From Paragonimus skrjabini miyazakii (Eukaryota; Platyhelminthes; Trematoda; Plagiorchiida; Troglotrematidae): a stretch of 64,000 bases of DNA. The stretch is from the NCBI GenBank assembly GCA_014338405.1, contig JTDE01000021.1, forward strand, positions 450,109-514,108, written 5' to 3'. Positions 12,401 to 25,480 of the stretch are shown one piece after another. Numbering within the stretch: the first letter of the stretch is position 1; each line of letters begins with the position of its first letter. The notes under the pieces are model-generated. The model was not told the DNA's origin. It worked only from the letters and a program-made list of their open reading frames with translations, and searched no databases. Made by a program: the position numbers and the translations under genes.

Positions 12401-15400
12401 TCGTTAATTTACCTTCATATTTTGATCGTCATAATTCGGCCAAAAGTTGAACCTGATTATTAACGTGATAAATCTTTGTCAAAAAGGATTAAATTGCAGA
12501 TGAAGTAGCAAACAAAATCGAAGTGCCACCCAAATGGTATGATTTGCTAATCATAAACAATAACTCAGAAATCTCATGGGATGTAAGTAAACCACTATCC
12601 ATTCAGATTGTTCGCTGAATGAACACATTTCTCAATGTTGTTGTTATCGTAGAATTACTTGCTCTTTTAATACCTCTCTGATTAGCAACGGCTATTTATC
12701 AAAGTTTACCATAAAATCCAGTTCAGTTAGAACATCAAAAGTGGCAGTTGCCATGGCGCTAAAAATAAGTGTTTATTATTTACTATCGTACGGGTTGGTA
12801 CTGTTTTGAATACCAGACAATATAAAACAGCCGTCTTGATTTTATTCCATCCATTTTGATCCAAGATGTTTGTTCAAAATTAAAGTGTGATGGAATTCGT
12901 TTAGGTCAGTGAGACTGCAAAGAGAATATAACAAACCAAAACATCTTGTTTACAAGATACTCGAGTACACAATTTTCATCAGCCTGCTGGAATTAACCTT
13001 CGGACCAGGATGAACGGTGGAAGAGAGCTTAGCTAGTCTCAGATTCCTTGGCGCGCACCAATCACCTGCAATATGTGTAAAAGTCCCGAGCTGGTTGGAC
13101 CAAAGAAATTCCATGGAATTGAAAAATTCATGTTTATCTGAACTCAGTGAGGCAACATGAATAACAGCCAATTGTCTTAGGTGGACGGTCTTTTGTGTGC
13201 GTCCACCTGTCCACTCCGTATATAAATTTCAGTCGTGAGGTCATCCGTTGGAGTTAGCCAGATAATGAATGTCTTCTACCGAAAAAACTAGGCATTACTG
13301 ACAAGCAAATGTCGTTCACCGCACAGACATGATGATCCGGTTGTGAATAATTTGACGTCACCGTAGAAGTCATCAGCCTGATTGACTCACAAAAGCGTGA
13401 CCGGACTTCAGTTTTCCATCCGGACAGGGTATTGTACCACTAACGATCCGTATGAGGAGGAAAGCTTAGCTTTAGTCCACTTTTCAAAAGTGACCGCTGG
13501 AAAGGATAGGCCAAAGCTGAGACCAGATGTAAGTGACGTTCAGCTTCAGCCTCACCATGGTCCGTGTATCAGTGGGAGAGGATACAAAGGCGTCCGAAGT
13601 TTTTGTTGTGGTTGAGACCAAGGCCAGAAACTGGGGAGTCCGCATGAATTTAACACAACTGCTGAAGCTATTAGTTTCACTGCAATCGTGTTAACTGAAA
13701 GTTCCCTACCAAAATATCATCCGCACACGGGAGCCAGTTACCTCGATTAGCAGTCTTGCAAAAATGGATCAACCCATTCAAATGTTTTCGCCATTTACAA
13801 TGCTCAAACCATGATTAGATGAATAAATCAGGGCTTCTTCCATAAAGTGACATCCCAATGAAACCAGGTCCGGCGCTATCTCTAGGCGTCTATTGGAGGC
13901 CGGCAACACAGTACTGTAAAACTGGTCCACTCTGACTTACGAGTTTCAGTACAAATCATTTCGTTCGGGGGTAAATTTATCCCTGCTCTCGTTCTATTCT
14001 GCGTTCGCGGTTTCTAACATCCATATATCAAAATATGCATTAATTCGTTGTGATTTCTCGTAACAGTCTCACAGTTTCCTCAACCAACTGTCTTACGTTG
14101 CTAGCCATAACTTTAGGTACAATCGGATAAACGACATAACGGACATCTGCCGTAAAATCTTGGAATACCCACTTAGTCAACCGATCAAACTAAACGATGA
14201 CAGTAAATTATTTGAAAGTTCCAAACATGTTTGATGTAACAAACTATTATTCATCTTCGAATACTACTCCTTACAGTAGGCACAGAAAAAGAAATTTGGC
14301 AAAACTGACGACTGACAAAATGGCATAGTGGAGAGACAAACAGTATAATCACGAAGCCTGTCTGGCATAGTGGAATTCAACAGCCTCAATAGCGGTTACC
14401 TGTTGCATCATAATTGGGGATAATATTTTACAGTGTAACATACAAACCGGACGTTTCTACTTTGATTGTCTGGTACACAACTTTAGGGCAACGTGGAGAC
14501 ACTGGGGGATAGTGTTCACCCGAAGTAGGGATTCCAGCAACAGTCTTGTAAAAGGAGACAACACAAACAAGCATGAGCTAAAGGCCCAGTAGGCCATACA
14601 CACGACTTACACAAATGGAAACTAAAACGTCGTTAACAAAACAACAGCGCGCTCTGTTACACAATTCAACTTCAACTCGTGCGCGCCTGCTGGTTTCAAG
14701 TGCACGTTACAGCAGACATCGTTAAACCAAAACAGTGCAGTATCACTCACAACTCCGTCAGATTACATCACTCCGCCTTGGGGATGTATTTAACTTTGAA
14801 TTGGGATCTCGCAACTTCTTTCACCTACAGTAAGCAATCAACCGAAATACCAAACCGTCATCTCATCAATGTTTTCGTTCACCAAATCCGATATCTTATT
14901 GAACAACAAAACGATCAGCATGATTTACCAATCTGCACACCTGATGTATATTGTGAAGTAAAACAATCAGTTACGGAAGAAATCACATGTGAGGTTGCCA
15001 GAAACTTGGTGACAACCAAGTTAGTTTCTGTTAGTTTTGTTAACAGCTGAATAACAGACAATCGTTAACTTTCTGCGCTGTCTTTGTAAATGAGGTACAC
15101 GTTTGTAACGGACTGGATAAAAATAAGCTGAACTATTTTACATTTTTGCATTACACTAGTTAACCACTTTTAATAAGTCAGCCAAATGCCCTTACAATAA
15201 ATGTCTCCTGGGAGTTCAAATGATGGTTATTCCGGAGAGGTGGTCGTTTTGTACTTTGCACCTGCTCAAAAAGATGAAAGGCATACCAATATAATTTGTT
15301 ATGTCTATATAACATATCTTTATTACTTATCAAGTATTTGTCTTTTAGTTGACCGTCCAAGTAATTTTGCTTGCAGACCAGGTTGGAAGTTAATCATTCT

Positions 15401-18400
15401 GAAAATCACTTACCAAATATTCTTCAATACATTCAGACAAATCGTAGTAACGACTGTCATAATCGTTGTGATTAGCTCCTCTCTTTCCTTGTCCATTTCC
15501 GTTTGGATATCTGTCTTTAATTTTATCGCATTTTATTGATGATAATCGGAGTATTGCGCAACGTCATCTATAGTCCACAAGTATGATAACACGGTGATAA
15601 CGTACGAAACATTTATGCATGCACGTAACTGGAAGAAGTAAGTTGAGGCATCATGGATGTATCAAAGTCGAAGATGGCTCTGACACTGATGGAAGTCATT
15701 TAGAGGTTTCCGTTTGTTTTCAGAAGAATTCACAATTTTCAATCAACGATTTGATAGTAAAGACTAATACATTGCTTAATGGCATCACAAACCGCCCGAT
15801 TGCAACGTCAAGTGCATCTGAGCCAAGATGCAGTTTGATTCGTTTACTTGTTCACCTATCTTTCTGATAGACCTCATTGCATCAGACATGCATCATGTGT
15901 ACGTGTATATGGGTATACAGACGTCACAAAACCATTGTACTGGACGACCTGGCTAACTGGTTTTTTGCTGGGGCCATGCAGCATCCAGAACAGCTTGGGA
16001 GATGATGCAACTAATCGAAACATTTGGGCTCACCACGAACTTGTGCAGAGTGTCTGGATGGCTACCTTCATCATGGGTATAACCCACTCTTGAGTAATTC
16101 TGGGCGAGCTATCGACCGGAGTCACCTTCAATTTATAAGGAGTCCAATTTGTGGCAGCCTAGTCGTTTAACCACGTGACGTCTAACTCACCTAAAAGGTT
16201 CCATAGTATCTAGCAATTCCACAGTGGCGGCGTCCCCGTCGTTAAATCTGCGGTAAGAGCCTAGGCACCACATGTACTTATTGGTGATAGGATGTGCACG
16301 CTGCCACAAATTCGCTCACCCGAGTTTGCGTAACGTTGTAGCCGGTGTGAAACGTACGACCGGCAAGTTCAGCTACGGTATTGCCAATTACTTATAAGAG
16401 AGGTCTAATGCGAACTCTGTTTCATAGGACCTGACAGATCTGCACTGAGGAGGAGAGTTTAAAAAAGATGATGCTCACAAACGGATATCTCCAGAAATTC
16501 ATCAATATTCACAGTTAGAAAAGACTGATCACGGTTACCGTGAGTACGGTCCCTGAGAAACATGTACTTCTGAGCCTACCTTTCAATAACAAGTTTCGCG
16601 AAGAACAGTCGTTTCGCACGCCACCGTAAGAATGGCCATTTTGAAATAGCCTCTGACAAGGAAGAAGGGTGCCTTCTGATAAAAAAGAAGTGGAGTCCAT
16701 TGAATTCAAGCCACTCTTTGGAAAAGTCTAGTAATTGGATCTGGGCAGCTCAGAATCTTATTATTTCTGACGGGGAGGCACATAAAAGCAAACGTGGTGG
16801 AACACCGTAGTCGACGTGGTGTCATGTGGAACCGAAACAACTGGGTAGACTAGACGATATTCACTCTGCGTCATCCGCTTATGAAATACTGTATATGGAG
16901 AATAACTGGTTAGGCATCTGCGAAGCGGGTTACAGACCCACACACCTGTCTCAGATTGTGGCCGAGATTCAGTTATCCTGATCGGTGTGAGATGAACCAG
17001 CTTACGTATGTATGTTGGATTGTCAACACTAGTCTGACTGGACATTTCAAGTAACCGCTGCAATCAATTACTTAAATCTTTTATCCGTGTTGTTTACCCT
17101 TAATGTGAACCATCATATGTTTTCGGTTTTTGTGAGAATTTGTTGTAACTATGCTCTAAAATATGTTTATATGGAACTCATAGGATTTTCAAAAATCAAA
17201 CGATAACGCTTGTGGAAACCACCCATGTGTAAATGAATGTACTGATGAACACACTTTTGTGGTTCTCCGTATTTCCGGGCTACTCATCTAGTTGTTATCT
17301 TATTCTAGGGACACTAAAGTATATGGAGTGAATGATGTTCATATTGATAAGCCTTTACTAGACAACCTGTTTGATCATCACCAACACTTCCGGTGCTGTG
17401 TTCGGTGCACGACAAATAGGTACACCACTGGTAGCTCAAGGCTAATTTTGAATCCGGCCTACATTTCTTCACCACAATATTCTGAACCAGAAATAGTGAT
17501 TCGCAGGACTGTTGACATTAGAGCATGTAAAACGCGGTGGACCAACAAAAACATCAAGATAATTTCCGTTGACGCTATTAATTAATCTTTTAATTAACGG
17601 TTTATTTGATGCAAATGGAGCAGCTGACATTTCCTTTGCTGTTAGAATCATGCTGTTAAATGGGATAACTTTTGAAATAGCTGTAATCAGTAACAAAGTT
17701 GCACCACGCTAATCAGCATATGCTCAGTATGATATAATGATTTAGGTTGACCTAGGGTTATGCAATCTACCATAAAATTGGGTAGAAACTGGATGTGACC
17801 ATTTAGACAGAATTGAAAAAGGTAGGCTTCAAGAACCCTGACAGAGATATTGGTTTACTATGGAACGATATCATAACAACGGGAGTTTTTAAAACTGTTC
17901 CCAAAGTGTATGATAAAACCTGCACAAAGTTACCCCTAACATTTCGTCTGCTGTTATACCAAGCCGACTACAAAAGAATAAATTGGAAGTGCATAATTTG
18001 AGAAAAATAATTGGTGCACTCTTTTGAGTTCTCGATAACCATGCTTTCGTTTTCATCTGGGAGAGTGACTAAACTACTTTTCTTATACAAACACACACAC
18101 AAGCCATGGATTCAATGCTCTGAAGTGCCCGTATCCTTGAGGAGGCCATCAATGTCGGAACACCTAGTTGTTACAAAAGTCTATCCACAGTGTAACTCTG
18201 ACTGCTGGCTTTATTGGACCACGCTTGAATTTAGTTTAAGTCACATGCACATAAATACAAAAGAGTCTTGAGTCAACCATAAGGTTTATTCATCAGTATA
18301 AAGGTCAACACAACAAATCTTGCGTAATATGACAAGAAAACAGGTTTTCTAGCAGTTTTACTGCTTCGTTCTCTAGGCACACATATGTTGTCCGTAATTG

Positions 18401-19452
18401 TCTGTGAAGCACTTCGAAAAATTACTTAGCATAACACAAAAACAAAGAGTTCTGAGTCATTTTAGGAATAGCTCATTAGAACCGATTTTCTTCAAAGCTA
18501 GAGTCAAGGTGAAAAACCAGTTTTTGGATTTTTAATAAAAGCAACCTAACAGCTTACTTGGCTGAAGTTGTAAAGAGTATTGAAGCGTACTACGCAGTGA
18601 AGCGTTCTAACTGTACCAAAATTTTACGTAACCGTTTCTGTTCTGAATGATATCCATAACACTAGCTATTCGGCTGATCTTGGCTTGTTTCAAGCTCATA
18701 AACAGAATGCACTAACTGGCTTGTGTGCAGACAGATGTTATGTACGAGATAAACCAGAATGTTAAGTACGATCCACAACACTCCGAATGCTCAAAACAAT
18801 CCTATCTGACGAATTAACAGCTAACTCAATGAAGTCTACAAATTATCCCAAGAAAACCTTTCCAGTCAGCCAAACTACCAAACATTTACAAATGTTATAC
18901 TACAGTAACTCAACAGTCTGATCGGCTTCCCGCTTTAATTCTTCGAGTTATTCTTAAGGAGTTCGAGAAGGCATGCTTGAAGTAATTTACAGTGGAAATG
19001 ACTGAAATTATCAAAGGATATTTCACTGTTCTATCGTTGTCCATTTGCAAATGGAAAAAATAAGACAGAAAACGATGTTTGGGGAAGTAAAATAATATAG
19101 TTGTAGCTAACGGAATCTTCAACAGTCATTCAAATTTCCATAAGTAATAGAATAATCAGGTTAGTGAACGAAATATACACATTATATTTCTAATAGCCTT
19201 CGCCTTTGTTGGAATTTATTAAACATTTTGTAAAACAGTTCTGAAGCAACTGCGAATTAAAGTTTACCACGGTGTAAGGAAGACATCTGATGTCTGATGA
19301 GTAGTCGGAGATTCGGTTAATTTCAAGGTGAACAGATTTGTAAATGAATCTTAATCAAAAATTGCGCGATACAAGTTGGATGAAGATATTTTCTTAATAT
19401 TATCGAGATAACAACAGTATGGTATTACTAATAAGTAGTATAGTAGATTTAT
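9411..19452. other. gene-free stretch with unassigned open frames
   Basis: The longest frames are 10961-11356 (131 codons, TTG start), 14679-15050 (123 codons, GTG start) and 15201-15539 (112 codons, ATG start, hydrophobic C-terminus). None has a domain I recognise, and the two longest have non-ATG starts. There is an 11-C run near 9980. A perfect 9-bp stem sits at 13179-13208. A 13-bp inverted pair (aatttgtggcagc) lies at about 16150 and 16302. The 12-mer tggcatagtgga occurs twice, near 14322 and 14364. Confidence 0.4.
13179..13208. repeat. Perfect 9-bp hairpin
   Basis: aggtggacg at 13179-13187 pairs with cgtccacct at 13200-13208 around a 12-nt loop, followed at about 13219 by tatataaat. 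The role is unknown. It could be an element terminus or chance. Confidence 0.35.
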
Positions 19453-19607
19453 ATTTTAGATGAGACCCAATTGAGAAAAGTCAGGGCTTCGGCTGAATTT
19501 GACCCAGCGACGAGTAGAGCGCTTGCCGCGTTGAGGCATGTTGTTTCTGTCGCTGGTTCGAATCCAGCCGAAGCCCTAACATTTCACAACTGGGTTTCAT
19601 CTAAAAT
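19453..19607 (+). mobile_element. tRNA-derived SINE (family 2) with 43-bp inverted ends
   Basis: The body carries a degraded A-box side (gagtagagcgcttgcc), an intact B box ggttcgaatcc at 19555-19565 with a perfect T-arm stem, and the 3' tail shared with the 52.4 and 52.7 kb copies. The tail (19565-19607, cagccgaagccc to tctaaaat) reappears inverted at 19453-19495 with 5 mismatches in 43. The 5' leader seen in the other two copies is absent, so the inverted tail replaces the 5' end. No clear target-site duplication was found. A pol III promoter of this type would drive transcription, but the A box here is damaged. Confidence 0.75.
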
Positions 19608-22600
19608 AGCAAGGTAGTTGATGATCGCGTGAGCTGTTTCAACCGCTTAATAATCAGTCGTGAGTTGCATTTGAAGCGCACCGTTTTCAATTTAGTTTCA
19701 ACCTGACATGTTACAAAAGTCTTGTAAGAACCCATGTGAAGTCCACAAAGTTGAAATCGAAAGTTTTAGGTGAGATGACATTGGCTTTAACTTGTTCAAA
19801 ACACAAGTGCCAATCAAAAAGTGTTTTGCATTTGTTTCCCGTTACATTGAGTCATGAATGAATCACTGCAAAACAATAAACTATGTAGCGTGATAATAGA
19901 CGGTTGTTTGAGGGAATTTTGCACCAGTTTCGTTGTTGTGTTAATGCACATTGACTAGCAGGTGAACTCTGAGCTAAAAAAACGCATTCTGTTGGTATCC
20001 CTTCATAGAATAAACACAGTTTCAACAAAATGTAAAAGATTTTTTACGCGAATTAACATAAAGTGTCATTAAAGCAAAGTTGCACACAATTTTGTCGCAA
20101 TTTTCTCTGCATTAGTTAGAGTGCACCCGCTCAACAATGTGTACACAGAGTTAATTGGTTACTTCAACCTGAAAATTGTGAGTTTGCCAAAAAAGTATAC
20201 TTGTTAACATAGCGTCCTTTATGCCGCCAAAATCATTTTGAACAGGAATGAGCTAATAAACAAATGTGCTTTTGAGGAAAACATGCAGTAATTTCCTACA
20301 GAATTTGATCATCTTTCTATTTACCATGGAAACGCAAGTATATTTCTGTCGATAGTTGTAAATTGATTAACACAGTCAGAGAAACTGCAATCAAACTATA
20401 TTTTTTGTGAGTGGTTGATATCAGTATAAACTGGTTCAAATGGGCACATTGCGACACCATGCTTGAAAGTTTATTTGATTGCAGGAGAAAGAAAAGTTGC
20501 ATTTTACAGCTGGAAAACATTTTTTGATGAAATAAGTGCAGAAAAATAATACATAACGTAAACAAATTCGATAACAGCAAGGCTCTATCATTCGTTCTTC
20601 TTCGAGGTTCCATTTTGACAGCTCAGCTAACAAGTAGTTCATTATTTTGGGAGTTTGGAAAAAGATAGACAAGTAAACGGTGATGCTTTCTGTCTCTGTG
20701 TCCAGACATCCTTAAAGTCTACACCAACGATCTCACAAGTTGTCATAAATTTTCCTTAAACCGGTGGCGTGCTTCGGCCTATTATGTTTAGACAACTTGT
20801 GGTCACAATTTGTGTCAGATATACTGAAAAGAAGGATGAAATTTCAGTCAGGAAATGTACAAAAGCCAGTCGTTTTTGAGCAAATGGTCGAGAAATTCTC
20901 GAGTGGCATTTCTTCTAGTTGTAAATTTGGAATGACCAAATGGAGCATGAGTATGAAATGTTAGAAGGGGCGCATAATACAAAGAGCGATAATGAATAAA
21001 ACATGAAAGAAATTGATAAGTTTGACCAGCTTCTCTGGTGGTATATGACTGCATCATCCTTGCAGTGATTATCGATAGGTGTTACGTTGAGAATAAACCA
21101 ATGCTGGGAATATGTCAACCTCACAAACGGGGCTGCAGCAACTGGCGCTATACATGTAGGACACAGACATCAAACCCAATATTACGGTTATTGATCAACA
21201 CGCTTTCAACAATGACGGGGAATCAAAGACACCTTAAATTTAGGAAATTGTGAAAGTAATGGCAGGTAGAAAAGTACAGCCAGTTGATTCATACTGAGAG
21301 GAATTTCCAAGCAGTAAATTTATCCATCTTATTGTTCAGGTGTGCAACTATGTGACGAATGTTGAGACACCTACGAACCTCATCGGGAACCCCTTAACAG
21401 GGGTTAGTTGTTTGGATGGTTCTTCAGTTTTGATCAATCGATGGACCCAAGGGAAATAGAAGCCGAATCGTCTGTGTTGGTTTGACATCAGACTGTGTTT
21501 CATTTTTTCGTAAACCTAACTACGAAATATAAGTTTCCCCGTTATTTTGGTTGCTGTCAATGAACAAGCCTGACATTCTGTACAAGTCCAAATTCATTCA
21601 GTCTTTTATTTTAGCAGTAAGACAATAATGGACCATCCATCGTTTTTACTCCGTAAACACTACACTTAGAAAGTAGGTTTTGGGAGACAATTTTTATGCT
21701 GCTCTTCAGCTTCTATACACCTGGCAAAAGGGCGTGATAAAGGGGTAGGTTTGAAAATTTTTGGTTTGCACCGTAATAGATACGTTGATTTTTTAGTATA
21801 TCACGATTGCAGGTACAAGTCACTGACAAACTTGCTTCCGCTGCTGTTGTCTCCATCATTCACGTAGTATTTACAACCAGCATAAATCTCCCTAAGTTTA
21901 GCCATACATTTACTTGCCTTTGTACTGTGGAAAAACTTACGCATAACATTGATCACCCTCTTGAAAGTGTGCTTGCTACAACACTTTTAATGTGGAGATT
22001 TCATACCTCATTTCAAAGCAAAGCAGCATTGTTTCTATTGCAACTGCTCCGCTAATATTTTATTCACATGACGAAGCTTTTCGTCAACTCAGGAGCTTAT
22101 GATTTACCACCAATCATTTAAACTGATGTAAAAGCAGTTAGGAAGCTTTTCAATTTGGGCGATTTTATTGAGGGTTGTAAGAGCTTCTGGCTGTAAATAT
22201 TTTATTTCTACTGTTAACATCGAAAGTCGCCAGTATATGAACCCGTTTAACAAACTATTTTCTATGGTCATGCATCTTAATATGCACTTTCTGGTAATAA
22301 CCTTTTATTGCAGATGTCCATCGCCTGAAAAAGAAGTCCTCTACCATGGGTTCAGTCGTTCTGCGGGAACTCTGACCCACCGCACATCTCTGATAGTTAT
22401 ATTCTAAAACATCATAGCCAAACTGTGCACTGGCCGACGAAAGACAATTTTGGTGCCAAACCGTTAACATTTTCTCCGAATTTGTTTGTTGGTTTAACAC
22501 TTTTGAGTTTCAAGCTCCATAAAACTAATCTCGCCTCATCTTCATCTGTTACATTTAAACTGCAGTCTCTAGCTGATACTGTAATCCGTAAATATCAACG

Positions 22601-25189
22601 TCAACCAGTGGTGTGTTGTGGCCAATGAAGATAACAGTGGTGATAATATATCTTGTTTCTAACATGCCTTCAATGAATACAGTCGTTATCAAAATTTACG
22701 CGACACCTGAATCTTTTTTTATCTGTCCCATAAATTTCAATGATCGCGTTATAAAAACTTTGTGCTACTGTAACAGACCATGTTAACGTTACTCAAGCAC
22801 GAAATGAATTACAGTTTTATATTTTATTTTATATCATATCAGGATAATATCAGACACAGAGAATAACATTTATTATTTTGTGCTACAACTTAGAATTTAT
22901 GAAAAATAATTGTTCCGCTTGCCAAAACACGCAATGTTGCCTTACTCAAGTTTATTGAGAAAGTACCACCAGATTTAAATCTTCGTTAGCTATTTAAACC
23001 GCAATTCCAGTGTTTAACTAATGTTGCATGCTATTGCTTTTCGTTGCTTGACTTTTAATAGACGGCGCAAACTGGATATATAATTTAATGAACATGTTTT
23101 TCTAAAGACTTGTGAAAATTTGACAGTACTCATCGGATAGTCGTCCATAATGTTATCAGATATAAGAATGAACATCGCGACCCCACGAAGACAAAACAGA
23201 TATAATAAGAGACAAAAATAATGAATTCACTTTTGTAAAGCCATCGAACAGTTGCAGTACGCATCTTCGATCAATAAATTTGTCAGTACTGTCTGAATTT
23301 TTAGTTTTATCAAGAGGTTCAAAAAATCGTTCATAGTCTTCATGTCGTCGTTATAAAGTGAGCGCAAATTTTTCAATTAACACAATAGAGCATGCATAAT
23401 GTTTAGCAGAAGGTGAATAACTTACCACATTATTCTGTCGACTTATTTTATTCCCAGAAGACTGCATAATTAGTGATCGTCTCTTGTCAGAACTACCCAA
23501 GGTTACAGGCGACAAGAATTTCCTCAAAACTTATACCGACTAGTTAACAAGTTTGTGCACTCAACTCAGCTTTTCTGTAAATTAATGTGAAACTTGGAAA
23601 TTACGAAATCGACTGAGACTAAAAAGCGGTTTTGCATCTGAACGATAACCGAAAATAACCTTGTTACCTATCAAGAACCGTTAACACAGAATATCTTATT
23701 TGCCTTGTATTACCAACGTCATTCACTCTAACTACCATAACTAGCAAAATGAAAAGTCAGTTCTCATAAAGATGCCAGCAAATAGTTTCTCTCTTAGTAA
23801 TTTCTGTCTTTTTAAGTCTAAGATCGCCTTCCGTTAGGTAATTTGGATAAATGCTTGATCATACTATCATTTACCACGCGCAGATGAACATAACTCACTT
23901 TCTTACTAAAGGTCATGACAGATGCACTGAACTATCTCAACTGTACCCACATGATGCATCGTCTCCAGTGCTACCGACGTACTAAGCCCGAGATTTGCAT
24001 TTAGCTCCCGGCAAATTCACATGCCCTTTTCTGTGGCCAGCTGCTTAGTTACGCGAACTTCTTGTTAGTTGGCTGATGTGCAGTTATGATAAACTGCACA
24101 CAAGTTAGCAAAATGTTCCCTCATTATCCACTGTTTGTGTGCCTACGCCAAAAAGTCTAAATTCGGCAACTGCCCTGACGTTAAACAATTTCCTAATCAG
24201 ATTGGAACGTGGCTCAACATGAATCTTCCTATGCTAAATCTATGAAAATAAAATTAACCAAATAGAATGTCCTCAATCGAACTAACGGAATGAGGTGCAA
24301 CTATCGTAGATTGAATAGGTAACATGAAGTTTTATCTCAAAATTCTTCAGAGATAAACGCAGCCATTTGCTACGGTAACCATTATCTTCTAATATTGCTG
24401 ATGTCAAGTGGATTGGATCATCTCGTTTGAATAGTGAGAAACAGCTGGCACTGATAAAATCTGTCTTCGGTTGCAACGAACCATTTATACTCATTCGCTG
24501 AACATCTGGCAGAAATATTAAGAAGTCATAGAGAAGAAGGAAAAACACCGGACCAGGCATATGACTCAAAAATGTATGTCAACTAAATTTATGTTATTCT
24601 AAAACATTTGTAATATCATACAGTCATTTCACATATCAAGCTAGCTTATGAATACCAATTGATTGTGTGATAATGTCAGCCAATACCTCTTACAACAACT
24701 TTTCCATTTAAAAATTATCAAACTGTCGCCTGACAATAAAAGCACCACAAAGCAGTGATGTTCATTATCAACAAACTCTGCGAAACTGAATGATACGTAA
24801 GAAGACTTTGCTGCAATTTATCTAGAGTGAAGTAATAGCTGTTTTCGCAATTGCGTTCATTTCTACATGCCAAAGGTTAAAACAGTTGCCAAAATTTGAT
24901 CTAACTTACAGTCTTCTCCATAATACTGTTCCTGTTCCAGTCGTTATCTATCAACTTACGTCATCCGTTAGTACCAAAACGTGCATATTGTCCACATAAG
25001 TGTTGGTTGGCCGAATAAGACCAGACTTTGAATTCTAGAATGTTAAGAGTCAACCTCATTTTACTTCAGTGCATTGTCTGAAAATTTGATGTTATCAAAA
25101 TTTTAGACAAATCGTCCTCTAAATCCATTTTACTATAGCTAACTTGACTTTGTTTGATTTCAGGGGTCACATACATAAATCACGTTTTA
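19608..25189. other. gene-free AT-rich stretch
   Basis: Only short frames are present (maximum 98 codons, 20317-20613 minus; 95 codons at 24282-24569 minus), without recognisable motifs. A small stem, aacccc/ggggtt, sits near 21390-21407. No retroelement remnant was recognised. Confidence 0.45.
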
Positions 25190-25480
25190 ACCACTGTCAA
25201 ATTGTAAGAGTTCCGTTTCATGAAAATTAAGCATCACTCACAACTGATCACACTCGCTGCATTCTTGAAGACAGTTCAGATAGCATCTATCGAAAAGATG
25301 GGCTAGACTAGAGTTTTGCTCGTGTTAGAGCCCGCCAATAATGCATAACCTTGTCACAATCTAGCCTGGAAATCTCGGCCCACCCTCAAGAGACAACTGT
25401 GTTCACTGCTGCGTCTCACATAACGTGCGACTGAATGATTCTACGCAAATGACCATGAGTAATGCTCACATTGCTCGAAT
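25190..25480 (-). mobile_element. Hammerhead SINE, decayed copy
   Basis: Aligned by eye to the 53.8 kb copy on the same strand, it has a remnant tRNA-like region near 25380-25430 and a decayed hammerhead at 25300-25344. The end, gatcagttgtgagtgatg (about 25212-25229), corresponds to the family 3' terminus. The ribozyme core has lost its CUGANGA (now TTGGCGG), GAAA is changed to CAAA, and stem I no longer pairs (GCATTA versus TAGCCC). Self-cleavage is therefore not expected. This is an old copy. Confidence 0.62.

Noticed and set aside
14322..14375. Repeated tggcatagtgga as two SINE A boxes
   Set aside because: No B box follows either copy at the expected distance.
14679..15050. 123-codon frame as a gene
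   Set aside because: GTG start, no motif, no sign of splice sites or neighbours.
19500..19607. Functional tRNA gene
   Set aside because: D-arm damaged, acceptor ends part of a longer SINE tail, and no mature anticodon arm; the related 52 kb copies also fail.
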